This document shows positions 1-6,723 of a DNA stretch of 7,381 nt, one piece after another. This DNA is from CAYSLC01 sp964431545 (lineage in GTDB: Bacteria > Desulfobacterota > Desulfobacteria > Desulfobacterales > JAABSP01). Positions within the stretch are counted from its first letter, which is position 1. Every line of letters begins with the position of its first letter. The notes below the pieces were generated by a model. It was not told the origin of the DNA and searched no databases. It saw only the letters and a program-made list of their open reading frames with translations. A program made the position numbers and the translations under genes. The DNA is taken from positions 1 to 7,381 of the forward strand of contig CAYSLC010000250.1 in the NCBI GenBank assembly GCA_964431545.1, read 5' to 3'.

Positions 1-25
1 ACAGTGCGATCCATCGTTTCTTCAT
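1..25 (-). CDS. 5' end of a leftward gene, product unknown (partial)
   Basis: Only the first eight codons lie in the window, reading MKKRWIAL from an ATG at 25-23. An AGGAG Shine-Dalgarno sits at 35-31 with a 5-nt spacer, and a sigma70-like promoter lies upstream at 83-111. The Lys-Lys-Arg start followed by hydrophobic residues fits the beginning of a Sec signal peptide or lipoprotein signal, but eight residues cannot prove it. A second ATG at 14-12 has the same ten upstream bases (direct repeat) but is in another frame and lacks the AGGAG. The gene is divergent from the kinase/exporter pair, so the two may share regulation. Its function cannot be stated. Confidence 0.5.
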
Positions 26-30
26 CGTTT

Positions 31-35
31 CTCCT
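31..35 (-). promoter_or_regulatory. Shine-Dalgarno of the left-edge gene
   Basis: The minus strand reads AAAGGAG, then AAACG, then ATG. This is a near-ideal ribosome binding site, and it is the main reason for calling a gene start at 25. Confidence 0.55.
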
Positions 36-82
36 TTCGTTGTTCGGGTTTGTTTCCAGTCCGATCATCGTCTGGCCTTGCC

Positions 83-111
83 TGTATATTGGAGAAGGGC
101 CGAGGGGTCAA
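83..111 (-). promoter_or_regulatory. candidate sigma70-type promoter for the left-edge gene
   Basis: On the minus strand a -35 box TTGACC (111-106) and a -10 box TATACA (88-83) are separated by exactly 17 nt. Transcription would start near 76 and give a leader of about 50 nt before the ATG at 25. Both boxes match consensus at most positions. This is sequence pattern only. Confidence 0.5.
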
Positions 112-236
112 GTGGCAAATTATCCGCGCTTCCGCCGATCCACTTTCACGAATAGAGCGTCTCCCACCGCCGTTCCCGGAAGGAGTCCCCGGATTTGATC
201 CTTTGTCCCCTTGCTTCCCTCCATCGTTCCTTCCAT
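112..236. other. intergenic stretch with no recognisable gene
   Basis: This stretch lies between the two divergent promoter candidates. Short open frames cross it on both strands, but they have no convincing ribosome binding site, and their compositionally biased translations match no family I recognise. I see no tRNA, terminator or strong repeat. It probably serves as regulatory spacer upstream of both transcription units. Confidence 0.4.
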
Positions 237-269
237 GGGTATTCATGCGGGTTCCGGCAAAAAATACCC
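237..269. repeat. inverted repeat next to the -35 box (operator-like)
   Basis: GGGTATT at 237-243 and its exact reverse complement AATACCC at 263-269 are separated by 19 bp. The right arm ends directly against the candidate -35 box TTGAAA at 270-275. Arms 26 bp apart just upstream of a promoter could be half-sites for a dimeric regulator. A seven-base match can occur by chance, so this is tentative. Confidence 0.3.
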
Positions 270-298
270 TTGAAATAAAGTTGATTGCCTAATATCAT
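270..298 (+). promoter_or_regulatory. candidate sigma70-type promoter for the kinase/exporter operon
   Basis: A -35 box TTGAAA (270-275) and a -10 box TATCAT (293-298) are separated by 17 nt in a locally AT-rich stretch. Transcription would begin near 305, about 90 nt before the favoured kinase start codon. The inverted repeat at 237-269 touches the -35 box. This is sequence pattern only. Confidence 0.4.
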
Positions 299-394
299 AG
301 GGGCGTTCTAAAATGAAGAGATTCTCATCGGGCAGAGGTTCCGAAACGCTGAAAAGAGGTGTTTCACCCTCCTTGCCGCCACGGATATGGCCAC

Positions 395-2500
395 ATGAAC
401 TCCGACCTGGCAACGGTCCCCCAAAAAGGGCAGGACGATGGTGATCGGACGGGTATCGTCAACCTATTCCTGAGTGTATTCAAACTTCAGGCGGGCGCTT
501 CCCCCATCGCCGCATCCGAGGTGGTTCTGGTCAACCCCGATGCCAAGGGGTCCAATTACATCTACGAGCTTCGGGTCAAAAAGAATAAAAAATGGGAGGC
601 GCGCCGGATGACCATCGGCCTGATCGGGGACGAGGAGCCCGGCAGACGCCGAACCAGCCGGCGAAGCGGCACCAGGACCCGGGGCCATAAAAGCCGCTGC
701 TTCAAGGTGACCTACGACAGCCTGATGGTGGTGAAAATCCCCCCCACCCCCATCCGGAGCTTCCGGGAGTACCTCGAGAGCATCAACGCCGAAGGAAGGA
801 TCGCCGTCAAACTTGCCCCCAGGGTGGCGTTTGTCGCCCCGGGCGTCACCGCTGTCCTAAGAAAAATCCAGACCCTTCCGGATTCCCGTCTGCTGCCGCT
901 CGAAGAGCTGGAAAAGCGGTACCTTGAATGGCTCAAACGGCACCCCTCCTTCCAGGAGTACCTCAAGGTGGACGGCGCCTTCGCCTTTTTCATGGATCTG
1001 TCCCGGCACGCCTTTCTCTCCCAGGTGATCGAACGACTCCATGACCCCGATGTTCTGACCGCCAGGATGCGGGAGGACATCCTGAAGTCGAGCAACCTGT
1101 TGTGGGACATCCTCGAGTTCGAGGACAAATACGGCAGCGAGAACCTCTCCATCTCCTTCAACATGAACAAGGTCTATTCGACCTATGATGCCCAGGTGGC
1201 CCATCTGCTCCGGTCCTATGGCCTCACACCGTCCACCTCCGCCTTTCAGAAACAAGAGTGGTTTCTGTTCCATCTGGCGGAACAGCCGGTGGAGGATGCG
1301 GGCCCCAACGCGCCCCCCGAGTTCATCGCGGAACTCAACCACCTGCTCTTTACCCTCATGGAGAGCAACCGGAAGGATGTCCACGCCTACCGAAACGCCG
1401 TCCGGGAGTATGTGGAAAAGATCACCTTCAACCAGAACAAACCCACCATGGCCGCCCTGATCCGGTATCTCCTCGAATTGCTCGCGTGGCTGTGGGAACG
1501 GCGACTCTCCATCCGGGACCTGAAGCCGGACAACCTCTTTGTGGTCACCCGGGGAACGGTGCCCCCGGGATCCCCGGATACCGCCGACCCGGCCCTGGGG
1601 CTCATCGATTTCGAAACGGCGGTCGATTTCGACATCGAACCGGAAGCGGAGATCAAGCAGCCCCTGCTGGCCGGAACGCCGGCCTATGCCACCCCGTCCC
1701 ATCTCTTCCCCAACAAGCTGCTGGAGGAGACCCTGAAAGATCTGCCCCGGACCTTCCATCTCCAGGATTGGCACGCCACGCTGGCCATGATCTACACCAT
1801 CGTCACCGGGGACTGCCTCTTCGAACACACCCGGAAGCTCATGTTCAAGACCAAGCGGACCATCCGCAAGACCACGCTGGAGAACCGGCCCCTTTCGGAG
1901 GGGTTCATCGACTCCGGCCGGCTCTTCTGGAACAGCGCCACCATCGAGTTCGCCGACAAGTTGGCCCGGGAATCGGATCGGCTGAAGGGGGTCTCGGTGG
2001 AAATCCCCGAAGCGTTCAAGGCTTCCCTGAGCCAGTTCCTCATGGACGAATGGCGCCGGTCCGTGGAGATCATCCGCGGACACATCACCTCCCAGGTGGT
2101 CTTCAACAGCCAGAAAAACCGGAGGAACCTGCTTCAATCCTCCGTCGAGGAGATCAACCGCCTGCGGCGGCGGTGGGAGAAGGGGGGGGACCTGCCCAAG
2201 GTCTCCCAGGAGATCAGAGCCCAGATCATCCAACTCCTCAAGGACCTGGAACGCCTGAAGGTCCAGGCCAAACAACGGTGGGACTGGATTCAGCTCCTGA
2301 AACGACCCGGCGTCAAGATGAGCGCCCAGGAACTGATGGAGGCCATGTTCACCGTTGTTCTCAACACCATGTACGATGTCGACGCCTGGGGCCCCCTACC
2401 GGGCGCCGACATCGCCGACATCAAGGCGGCGGCCCGGGAGAGCGACTCGGAAGCGACCATCCTCTTCGAGGAGACGATCCTGTACGAGGCCACGGCCTGA
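395..2500 (+). CDS. Hanks-type (Ser/Thr) protein kinase with long C-terminal helical region
   Basis: Predicted protein of 701 aa that would phosphorylate proteins. Kinase signatures run in order (numbering from the ATG at 395). A beta-3-like VVKI places the ATP-binding lysine at K114. The catalytic loop IRDLKPDN (373-380) has base D375 and metal-binding N380. The metal-binding motif is DFE (D405) where DFG is usual. GTPAYATP (427-434) resembles the activation/P+1 segment GTPxYxAPE, and D458-W begins the helix-F region (DWHATLAMIYTIVTG). HRD appears as IRD, and I see no clear glycine-rich loop. The N-lobe carries a very basic loop (about 84-101, rich in R, T and S). Residues 571-650 are charged and probably coiled-coil. 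The tail contains a tandem TIL[FY]E repeat (T688, T694). I see no transmembrane segment, so it is probably cytoplasmic. The reading frame also allows a GTG at 359, but a purine-rich stretch abuts that codon with no spacer, so the ATG is preferred; its own Shine-Dalgarno is weak. The exporter gene follows 17 nt later. Kinase assignment is solid; substrate and activity are unknown. Confidence 0.85.
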   Translation: MNSDLATVPQKGQDDGDRTGIVNLFLSVFKLQAGASPIAASEVVLVNPDAKGSNYIYELRVKKNKKWEARRMTIGLIGDEEPGRRRTSRRSGTRTRGHKSRCFKVTYDSLMVVKIPPTPIRSFREYLESINAEGRIAVKLAPRVAFVAPGVTAVLRKIQTLPDSRLLPLEELEKRYLEWLKRHPSFQEYLKVDGAFAFFMDLSRHAFLSQVIERLHDPDVLTARMREDILKSSNLLWDILEFEDKYGSENLSISFNMNKVYSTYDAQVAHLLRSYGLTPSTSAFQKQEWFLFHLAEQPVEDAGPNAPPEFIAELNHLLFTLMESNRKDVHAYRNAVREYVEKITFNQNKPTMAALIRYLLELLAWLWERRLSIRDLKPDNLFVVTRGTVPPGSPDTADPALGLIDFETAVDFDIEPEAEIKQPLLAGTPAYATPSHLFPNKLLEETLKDLPRTFHLQDWHATLAMIYTIVTGDCLFEHTRKLMFKTKRTIRKTTLENRPLSEGFIDSGRLFWNSATIEFADKLARESDRLKGVSVEIPEAFKASLSQFLMDEWRRSVEIIRGHITSQVVFNSQKNRRNLLQSSVEEINRLRRRWEKGGDLPKVSQEIRAQIIQLLKDLERLKVQAKQRWDWIQLLKRPGVKMSAQELMEAMFTVVLNTMYDVDAWGPLPGADIADIKAAARESDSEATILFEETILYEATA

Positions 2501-2517
2501 AATCCTTCCCCGGCCTC

Positions 2518-4359
2518 ATGCGCAACACCCCCATCGGTTCCACCCTGAAAGAGGTTTTCAGGCGCCCCGAGAAACGATACGGGATGCTTTCCCGTAAAAG
2601 CGTCCTGTTTCTGCTGACCTTTCTGAAACCCCTCTGGAAGCTCGGAGCCGTCAGTTTCTGCCTGACACTGGCCGCCGGGGCACTCGGCTCCCTGGTGCCC
2701 CTGAGCAGCAAGGTTCTGATCGACTTCGTGATCATGAAGCGGGGGCTCGATTCCCTGGATGACCTTCTGGCCACCCTCCATCTCTCCTTCCTGGCGCCGC
2801 TCGCCCAGCAGATCTTCGCCTCGTTGAACCTCGTCCTCTGCCTGCTGCTGTTCCTCGGCGCGATCATGGGGATTCTGGGGATCGTCCAGAGCGTGGTCAC
2901 CCTCCGGTTCCAGCAGGAGATCACCTTCAACATCCAGACGGCCCTGTTCGATCACCTGCTCCGGTTCCCGCTGTCGATCCTCAAGGAGAAGCAGGTGGGA
3001 TATCTCATGTCCCGGGTGTCGAGCGACGTGGGGATGATCCAGTATTTTTTCGCCAATGCCGTGCCCCAGATGCTCACCAACGCCTTCTATTTTCTCTTCA
3101 GCTTGTCCATCCTCGCCTCTCTCAACCTCCGGGTGACGGTCATCCTTCTGGCGCTTTTGCCCGTCTGGGCCTTCATCAATCTCTTCTTCGGGGTCCGGGT
3201 CCGGGATATCAGCCATCAGGAGATGGAGAACCAGGCCCAGATCTCCAGGGAGATGCAGGAAGTGCTGTCCGGAGCCGAAGTGATCAAGTCGAACGTCCGG
3301 GAAGGGGCCGAGGTCTCGAAGATCTCGGGGAAGATCCGGGAGTTGTTCCGCACCCGGATCAAGAGCACCCTCTTGCGGGCCCTCTCCTCCCACCTCATGA
3401 AGGCGTCCAAACTGATCACGGTGGTGATCGTGGTCTGGATCAGCGTCCGCTCCATCGAGACCGGCGGGATGACCATCGGCGACATGACGGCCACCATCGC
3501 CTACGTGGTCCATCTGTCCGGCATCGCCGGGAGCTATTCGAGCATCTTCCTCTCCCTCCAGATGGTCTTTGCCTCCATGGAGCGGCTGTCGGAGATGTTC
3601 GGCATCGCGCCGGAATTTGAGCCCCACGATCAAGAAAAAGCCGGCATCCGGCCCCGGGGATGCAGGGGGGAGGTTCGGTTCGAGGCGGTCCGGTTCGCCT
3701 ATGGAGACGAGGTCCCGGTGCTGGACGGGGTCTCCTTTGCGCTGTCGGCTGGCGACGCCGTGGCTCTCATCGGTCCCAGCGGCGCGGGGAAGACCACGCT
3801 GATCCATCTTCTGCTCAAGTTCAACTTGCCGTGCTCGGGGAGGATCCTTTTGGACGGCCACGATCTCGCCGAAGTGGACACCCGGTGGCTGCGCCGCAAC
3901 ATCGGCTTCGTATCCCAGGACGTCTTTCTCTTCAACGACACGGTGGAGAACAATATCCGGTACGGCCGGCCGGATGCGGACCGATCGGCGGTGGTCGAGG
4001 CGGCCCGGAAGGCGAGTATGCATGCGGATATCGAACGCTTCCCCAAGGGATATGACACGATGGTGGGAGAGCGGGGGATGCGCCTGTCGGCGGGTCAGAG
4101 ACAGCGGATCGCCATCGCCCGGGCCTTCCTCAAAGACCCGCCGATCCTGATTCTCGACGAGCCGACCTCCGCCCTCGACGCCCGGACCGAGGAGCTGATC
4201 ATGGCGGATCTCGGCCGGGTCATCCGGGGCCGCACCGCCTTCATCATCACCCACCGGACTACCCTCACCCGGGTGGCCGACCGGATCTTCTCCTTCGAGG
4301 GCGGAACCGTCGTGGAGGCCCCGACTCCGGAGACGAGGAGAGCCACCGCTTCATTTTGA
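2518..4359 (+). CDS. ABC exporter half-transporter (membrane domain fused to ATPase)
   Basis: 613-aa ATP-driven inner-membrane exporter subunit, expected to work as a dimer. The membrane domain has about six hydrophobic segments (roughly 38-60, 100-126, 182-202, 204-224, 297-314, 325-350). The ATPase domain follows with A-loop Y395, Walker A GPSGAGKTT (419-427, K425), Q-loop Q467, signature LSAGQ (523-527; LSGGQ is usual), Walker B ILILDE (D547, E548) and H-loop H579. All catalytic residues are present, so it should be active. Length is typical of the MsbA/lipid/peptide exporter type, and there is no N-terminal C39 peptidase domain. The frame stays open far upstream through the kinase gene, but that part is a shadow; the ATG at 2518 is the first sensible start after the kinase stop. 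It has no clear Shine-Dalgarno, suggesting translational coupling to the kinase; an ATG at 2584 is an alternative. The 3' end overlaps the convergent nucleotidyltransferase gene by 95 bp. Substrate is unknown; a modified peptide from the adjacent operon is a reasonable guess. Confidence 0.92.
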   Translation: MRNTPIGSTLKEVFRRPEKRYGMLSRKSVLFLLTFLKPLWKLGAVSFCLTLAAGALGSLVPLSSKVLIDFVIMKRGLDSLDDLLATLHLSFLAPLAQQIFASLNLVLCLLLFLGAIMGILGIVQSVVTLRFQQEITFNIQTALFDHLLRFPLSILKEKQVGYLMSRVSSDVGMIQYFFANAVPQMLTNAFYFLFSLSILASLNLRVTVILLALLPVWAFINLFFGVRVRDISHQEMENQAQISREMQEVLSGAEVIKSNVREGAEVSKISGKIRELFRTRIKSTLLRALSSHLMKASKLITVVIVVWISVRSIETGGMTIGDMTATIAYVVHLSGIAGSYSSIFLSLQMVFASMERLSEMFGIAPEFEPHDQEKAGIRPRGCRGEVRFEAVRFAYGDEVPVLDGVSFALSAGDAVALIGPSGAGKTTLIHLLLKFNLPCSGRILLDGHDLAEVDTRWLRRNIGFVSQDVFLFNDTVENNIRYGRPDADRSAVVEAARKASMHADIERFPKGYDTMVGERGMRLSAGQRQRIAIARAFLKDPPILILDEPTSALDARTEELIMADLGRVIRGRTAFIITHRTTLTRVADRIFSFEGGTVVEAPTPETRRATASF

Positions 4360-5587
4360 GGTTTTGCCGTTCGGCGGCGGCCGTCGATACCAGATCGGGG
4401 TCCCGCAGCAGCAGTTTCAGGGCGAGCCGGCCGTAGCTGATGGATTGGGAACGCAACCGTCGATAATGAGTGGAAAGCCGTTTGGAAGCACCCGACACCT
4501 GGAGGGATCTGGCCGGCAGCATGTCGACGGATGGCCAAAGGAGGTTTCGAAGGGCACGAAACTTTTCCTTTATCGGTCCCCGTCCCACGAGATGCCAGAA
4601 CTTCGGGGAGACTTCGGGCCCCCGAGCTTCCTCTGTAAAGATCCGCTCCACGGCCCAGGCCAGCTTGCCGGGTTCCTCGGCCGCCGGCCGCATGCGCTCC
4701 AGGGCCGGTGCGGGGAAGGGGGTACCCAGCAGTTCATGGGCGATGATCAAGGTCAGGTGGACGGCATTGGAGACCCCCCATTTGTCGGCGCGGTCCAGGA
4801 AGGCGGGCCAGTCGAACGCTTCTTGGAACCTGAGAACGGTATGGTGGATGTCGCACAGCGCCTTCACCTGACCGAACTGGTACAGGTGGAACACCGAAAG
4901 ATGAATACAGAGGTGCAGCAGTAGATCCTCCGGGCAGAGGACCCGGGCCCGGACACCTGCGATCTCCGTGAAGACCGACCGCTCCCAGACGGCATCGATA
5001 TCGATCTTTTCCGTGATCTCTTGGACAATGGGATCGATATTCAGCTCCGTGATGGAGTGGGTGAGGTTCCAGTGGATATCCAACAGCAGTTGGCGATCAT
5101 GGATGGAAAAGCCGGATTTCCCCAGCAGCCGCAACGCATTTGGGATATCCTTTTTCCTCAAGAGAATATCTGCGTCCGCCATGGGTCTCAGGGTAATATT
5201 CCGGTACACACACTCGCCGAGGTGTGCGCCTTTCAGGACGACGACCGGGATACCGCCGGAGGCCAGTACGGCCAATCGCCTGCCCAATTGATGGAACAAA
5301 CGCAGGTTTCGGGTGGTGACATCGAACTGAATGTCAAACAGTCGCCCCATGAGGGAAGCGGGGACCGAATAATCCAAAGAATCCTTCCGGTTCAGCCGTT
5401 GGTACAGGAGGGGGGCCGTCGAATGGAGGACGGATCGGTCGGCAGCCCGGCTCCATTCCGCGTTGGAAATGGATCGAACTTCCGGCTTGTTCTTCCCATC
5501 CGAGGAGAGGAGGTCCATCAACAGAGCGTCTTGTTTTGACAGCAAATCGAAAGGGAAATTGGAGGGATCGGGTCTGGGAGGAGGCAA
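4265..5587 (-). CDS. nucleotidyltransferase-like protein (PF14907-type)
   Basis: 440 aa from a TTG at 5587. The segment LKGAHLGECVYRN (118-130), followed by LRPMADADILL (133-143), matches the family's nucleotide-binding KG motif and DxD metal site (D138, D140). DIHWNL (170-175) matches the conserved [ED]-LHW motif further on. Members transfer a nucleotidyl group to targets that are mostly unknown, and some occur in lasso-peptide and other peptide-modification clusters. The TTG lies one base after the radical SAM stop (TGA-A-TTG), and an in-frame TAA just upstream makes it the earliest possible start. An ATG at 5518 (residue 24) is the alternative; neither has a good Shine-Dalgarno, so coupling to the upstream gene is likely. 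The last roughly 30 residues are Arg/Pro/Ser-rich and lie on the strand opposite the exporter's 3' end, so the tail may be dispensable. Family call is good; acceptor is unknown. Confidence 0.85.
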   Translation of the reverse strand: MPPPRPDPSNFPFDLLSKQDALLMDLLSSDGKNKPEVRSISNAEWSRAADRSVLHSTAPLLYQRLNRKDSLDYSVPASLMGRLFDIQFDVTTRNLRLFHQLGRRLAVLASGGIPVVVLKGAHLGECVYRNITLRPMADADILLRKKDIPNALRLLGKSGFSIHDRQLLLDIHWNLTHSITELNIDPIVQEITEKIDIDAVWERSVFTEIAGVRARVLCPEDLLLHLCIHLSVFHLYQFGQVKALCDIHHTVLRFQEAFDWPAFLDRADKWGVSNAVHLTLIIAHELLGTPFPAPALERMRPAAEEPGKLAWAVERIFTEEARGPEVSPKFWHLVGRGPIKEKFRALRNLLWPSVDMLPARSLQVSGASKRLSTHYRRLRSQSISYGRLALKLLLRDPDLVSTAAAERQNLKMKRWLSSSPESGPPRRFRPRRRRSGRPPG

Positions 5588-5588
5588 T

Positions 5589-6707
5589 TCAGCCGGCTTT
5601 TACCGCTTTCAGCATGGCCGCCCTGGCATGGGCGACCTCGCAAAAATAGTTTACCGGCCGGTCGAGGCGCCCGGTTTCGAGGTAAGCGTGGGCCGGGCAC
5701 CATGCACACAGATTGACGATCGGGCACCGATGGCACCGTTCAAGATACCGTTCATCGGTCGATTCGATTCCCCTCACCCGGGGAACCCATTCCCGCAATG
5801 CGTACTTTACATTGCCCGTCCTTAGATCGTAGAGGCAGTCGGGATGCCGAAGTGACCCGCACAGCTGGAACATCCCGTCCCAGCCCACGTAAAAACCGTT
5901 GATTCCGGCGCCGCACTGGATCAGCCGGCGGGAATCACCAGCGGGCACTTCAGGCACAATATAGGTGTCATACCCCCGCTCGAGGCATTCCATGCGGGAG
6001 GAGTCCGATCGTTCGAGGGCGATGATCACTTCCGGCGGAAGCCTCTGAGCGCGGATCTCCCGGTTCCGCTCCCGATCCCCGTCGACGCGAAGGTGGAGCA
6101 TCGGATCGTACCGGAACAATCCCGACGTTCGCTCCCTGCAAAACTTCGATATCGCCTCGAACTCCGATAGATTGGATGTGAGCGCCATGGTTTTAAGCCG
6201 GATCGGAACGCCCGCGCGGCTCAAGGCGTCCAAATTCTTTCTGAACCGTTGAAACGACCCCGCCTTTCGCGTCACCCGCTCGTAGGTCTCCCGGGTCACC
6301 CCATAAACGGAGACTTCCAGGTGGCGAGGCGGATAGCTTTTGAAAAGGCTCACATGATCGGGTTGAAGCAGTGTCGCGGACGTAAAAACGGAAGTCATCA
6401 GCCCCTTCCGCTTGAGCGTCAAATAGATCTCGGAGAAATCCTTCCGAACGAGTGGATCGCCTCCCGTGACGAGGCACCATACGGCACCCAGTTCAACGGC
6501 CTCTCCGGCGATCCTTTCGATCTCCTCCAAGGAGAGTTCCCGGTTTTTTGCGGTCTCGTCGTGGATCGGACGGTTGATGTAGCAGTGGACGCAGTCATTG
6601 CCGCATCGGGGGGTGATCTCCAGTTCGAAACTCACCGGAGATCGGTTGGACTCCATCCGCTCCCAGAGGTCGAAGTCTTGGATATATTGGGAAACCGTGT
6701 ATACCAC
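5589..6707 (-). CDS. radical SAM/SPASM domain protein
   Basis: 372-aa predicted iron-sulfur enzyme that would cleave S-adenosylmethionine to start radical chemistry. The radical SAM cluster motif CxxxCxxC is C35-GND-C39-VH-C42, and the SAM-contacting TGGDP is at 81-85. The C-terminal SPASM domain shows C265-X12-G278-X4-C283, then C325-X2-C328-X5-C334-X2-C337, then C356. These fit two extra [4Fe-4S] clusters, although the usual third gap is CX3C rather than CX2C. SPASM proteins such as PqqE and AlbA modify ribosomally made peptides, usually with a PqqD-like partner; one is encoded two genes upstream. The start is a GTG at 6707 with AGGA 7 nt upstream. The gap from the preceding peptidase stop is 16 nt and the next gene begins one base after the stop, so this is one operon. 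Substrate and type of crosslink are unknown. Family call is very secure. Confidence 0.95.
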   Translation of the reverse strand: MVYTVSQYIQDFDLWERMESNRSPVSFELEITPRCGNDCVHCYINRPIHDETAKNRELSLEEIERIAGEAVELGAVWCLVTGGDPLVRKDFSEIYLTLKRKGLMTSVFTSATLLQPDHVSLFKSYPPRHLEVSVYGVTRETYERVTRKAGSFQRFRKNLDALSRAGVPIRLKTMALTSNLSEFEAISKFCRERTSGLFRYDPMLHLRVDGDRERNREIRAQRLPPEVIIALERSDSSRMECLERGYDTYIVPEVPAGDSRRLIQCGAGINGFYVGWDGMFQLCGSLRHPDCLYDLRTGNVKYALREWVPRVRGIESTDERYLERCHRCPIVNLCAWCPAHAYLETGRLDRPVNYFCEVAHARAAMLKAVKAG

Positions 6708-6714
6708 CGGATTG

Positions 6715-6718
6715 TCCT
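6715..6718 (-). promoter_or_regulatory. Shine-Dalgarno of the radical SAM gene
   Basis: The minus strand reads TTTAGGACAATCCG and then GTG, which places AGGA 7 nt before the codon. This supports the GTG at 6707 as the start, since no ATG lies nearby in frame. Confidence 0.5.
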
Positions 6719-6723
6719 AAAGG

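Noticed and set aside
113..128. GG-N10-GC spacing reminiscent of a sigma54 promoter.
   Set aside because: The -24 half TGGCA fits, but the -12 half reads CCGC where TTGC is expected.
313..444. Possible 43-codon plus-strand ORF (starts MKRFSSGRG) with AGGGG 9 nt upstream, overlapping the kinase start out of frame.
   Set aside because: If the promoter at 270-298 is used, transcription starts after that AGGGG, leaving no ribosome binding site. The residues show no leader-core or signal features. A regulatory leader peptide remains possible but unsupported.
857..2275. Long antisense open frame of 472 codons opposite the kinase gene.
   Set aside because: Its translation is rich in Gly, Leu, Glu and Asp with no recognisable domain, typical of the reverse-complement shadow of a GC-rich gene.
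1258..2517. The exporter frame stays open for about 1.26 kb upstream, through the kinase gene, giving a 1033-residue frame.
   Set aside because: The translated part is Pro/Gly/His/Arg-rich with no family motif, whereas the overlapping kinase frame has ordered kinase motifs. High GC with few stop codons explains the open frame.
2290..4254. Long antisense open frame of 654 codons opposite the exporter gene.
   Set aside because: It is His/Asp/Gly/Glu-rich without motifs and mirrors the codon bias of the exporter gene, which has every expected ABC motif.
4366..4375. GCCG-TT-CGGC hairpin just after the exporter stop, considered as a terminator.
   Set aside because: Four-base stem, two-base loop and no following T-tract; it also lies inside the nucleotidyltransferase coding sequence.
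4364..4924. Plus-strand open frames across the nucleotidyltransferase gene, and similar ones across the radical SAM and peptidase genes.
   Set aside because: They are shadows opposite genes with clear conserved motifs, and their translations match no family I recognise.
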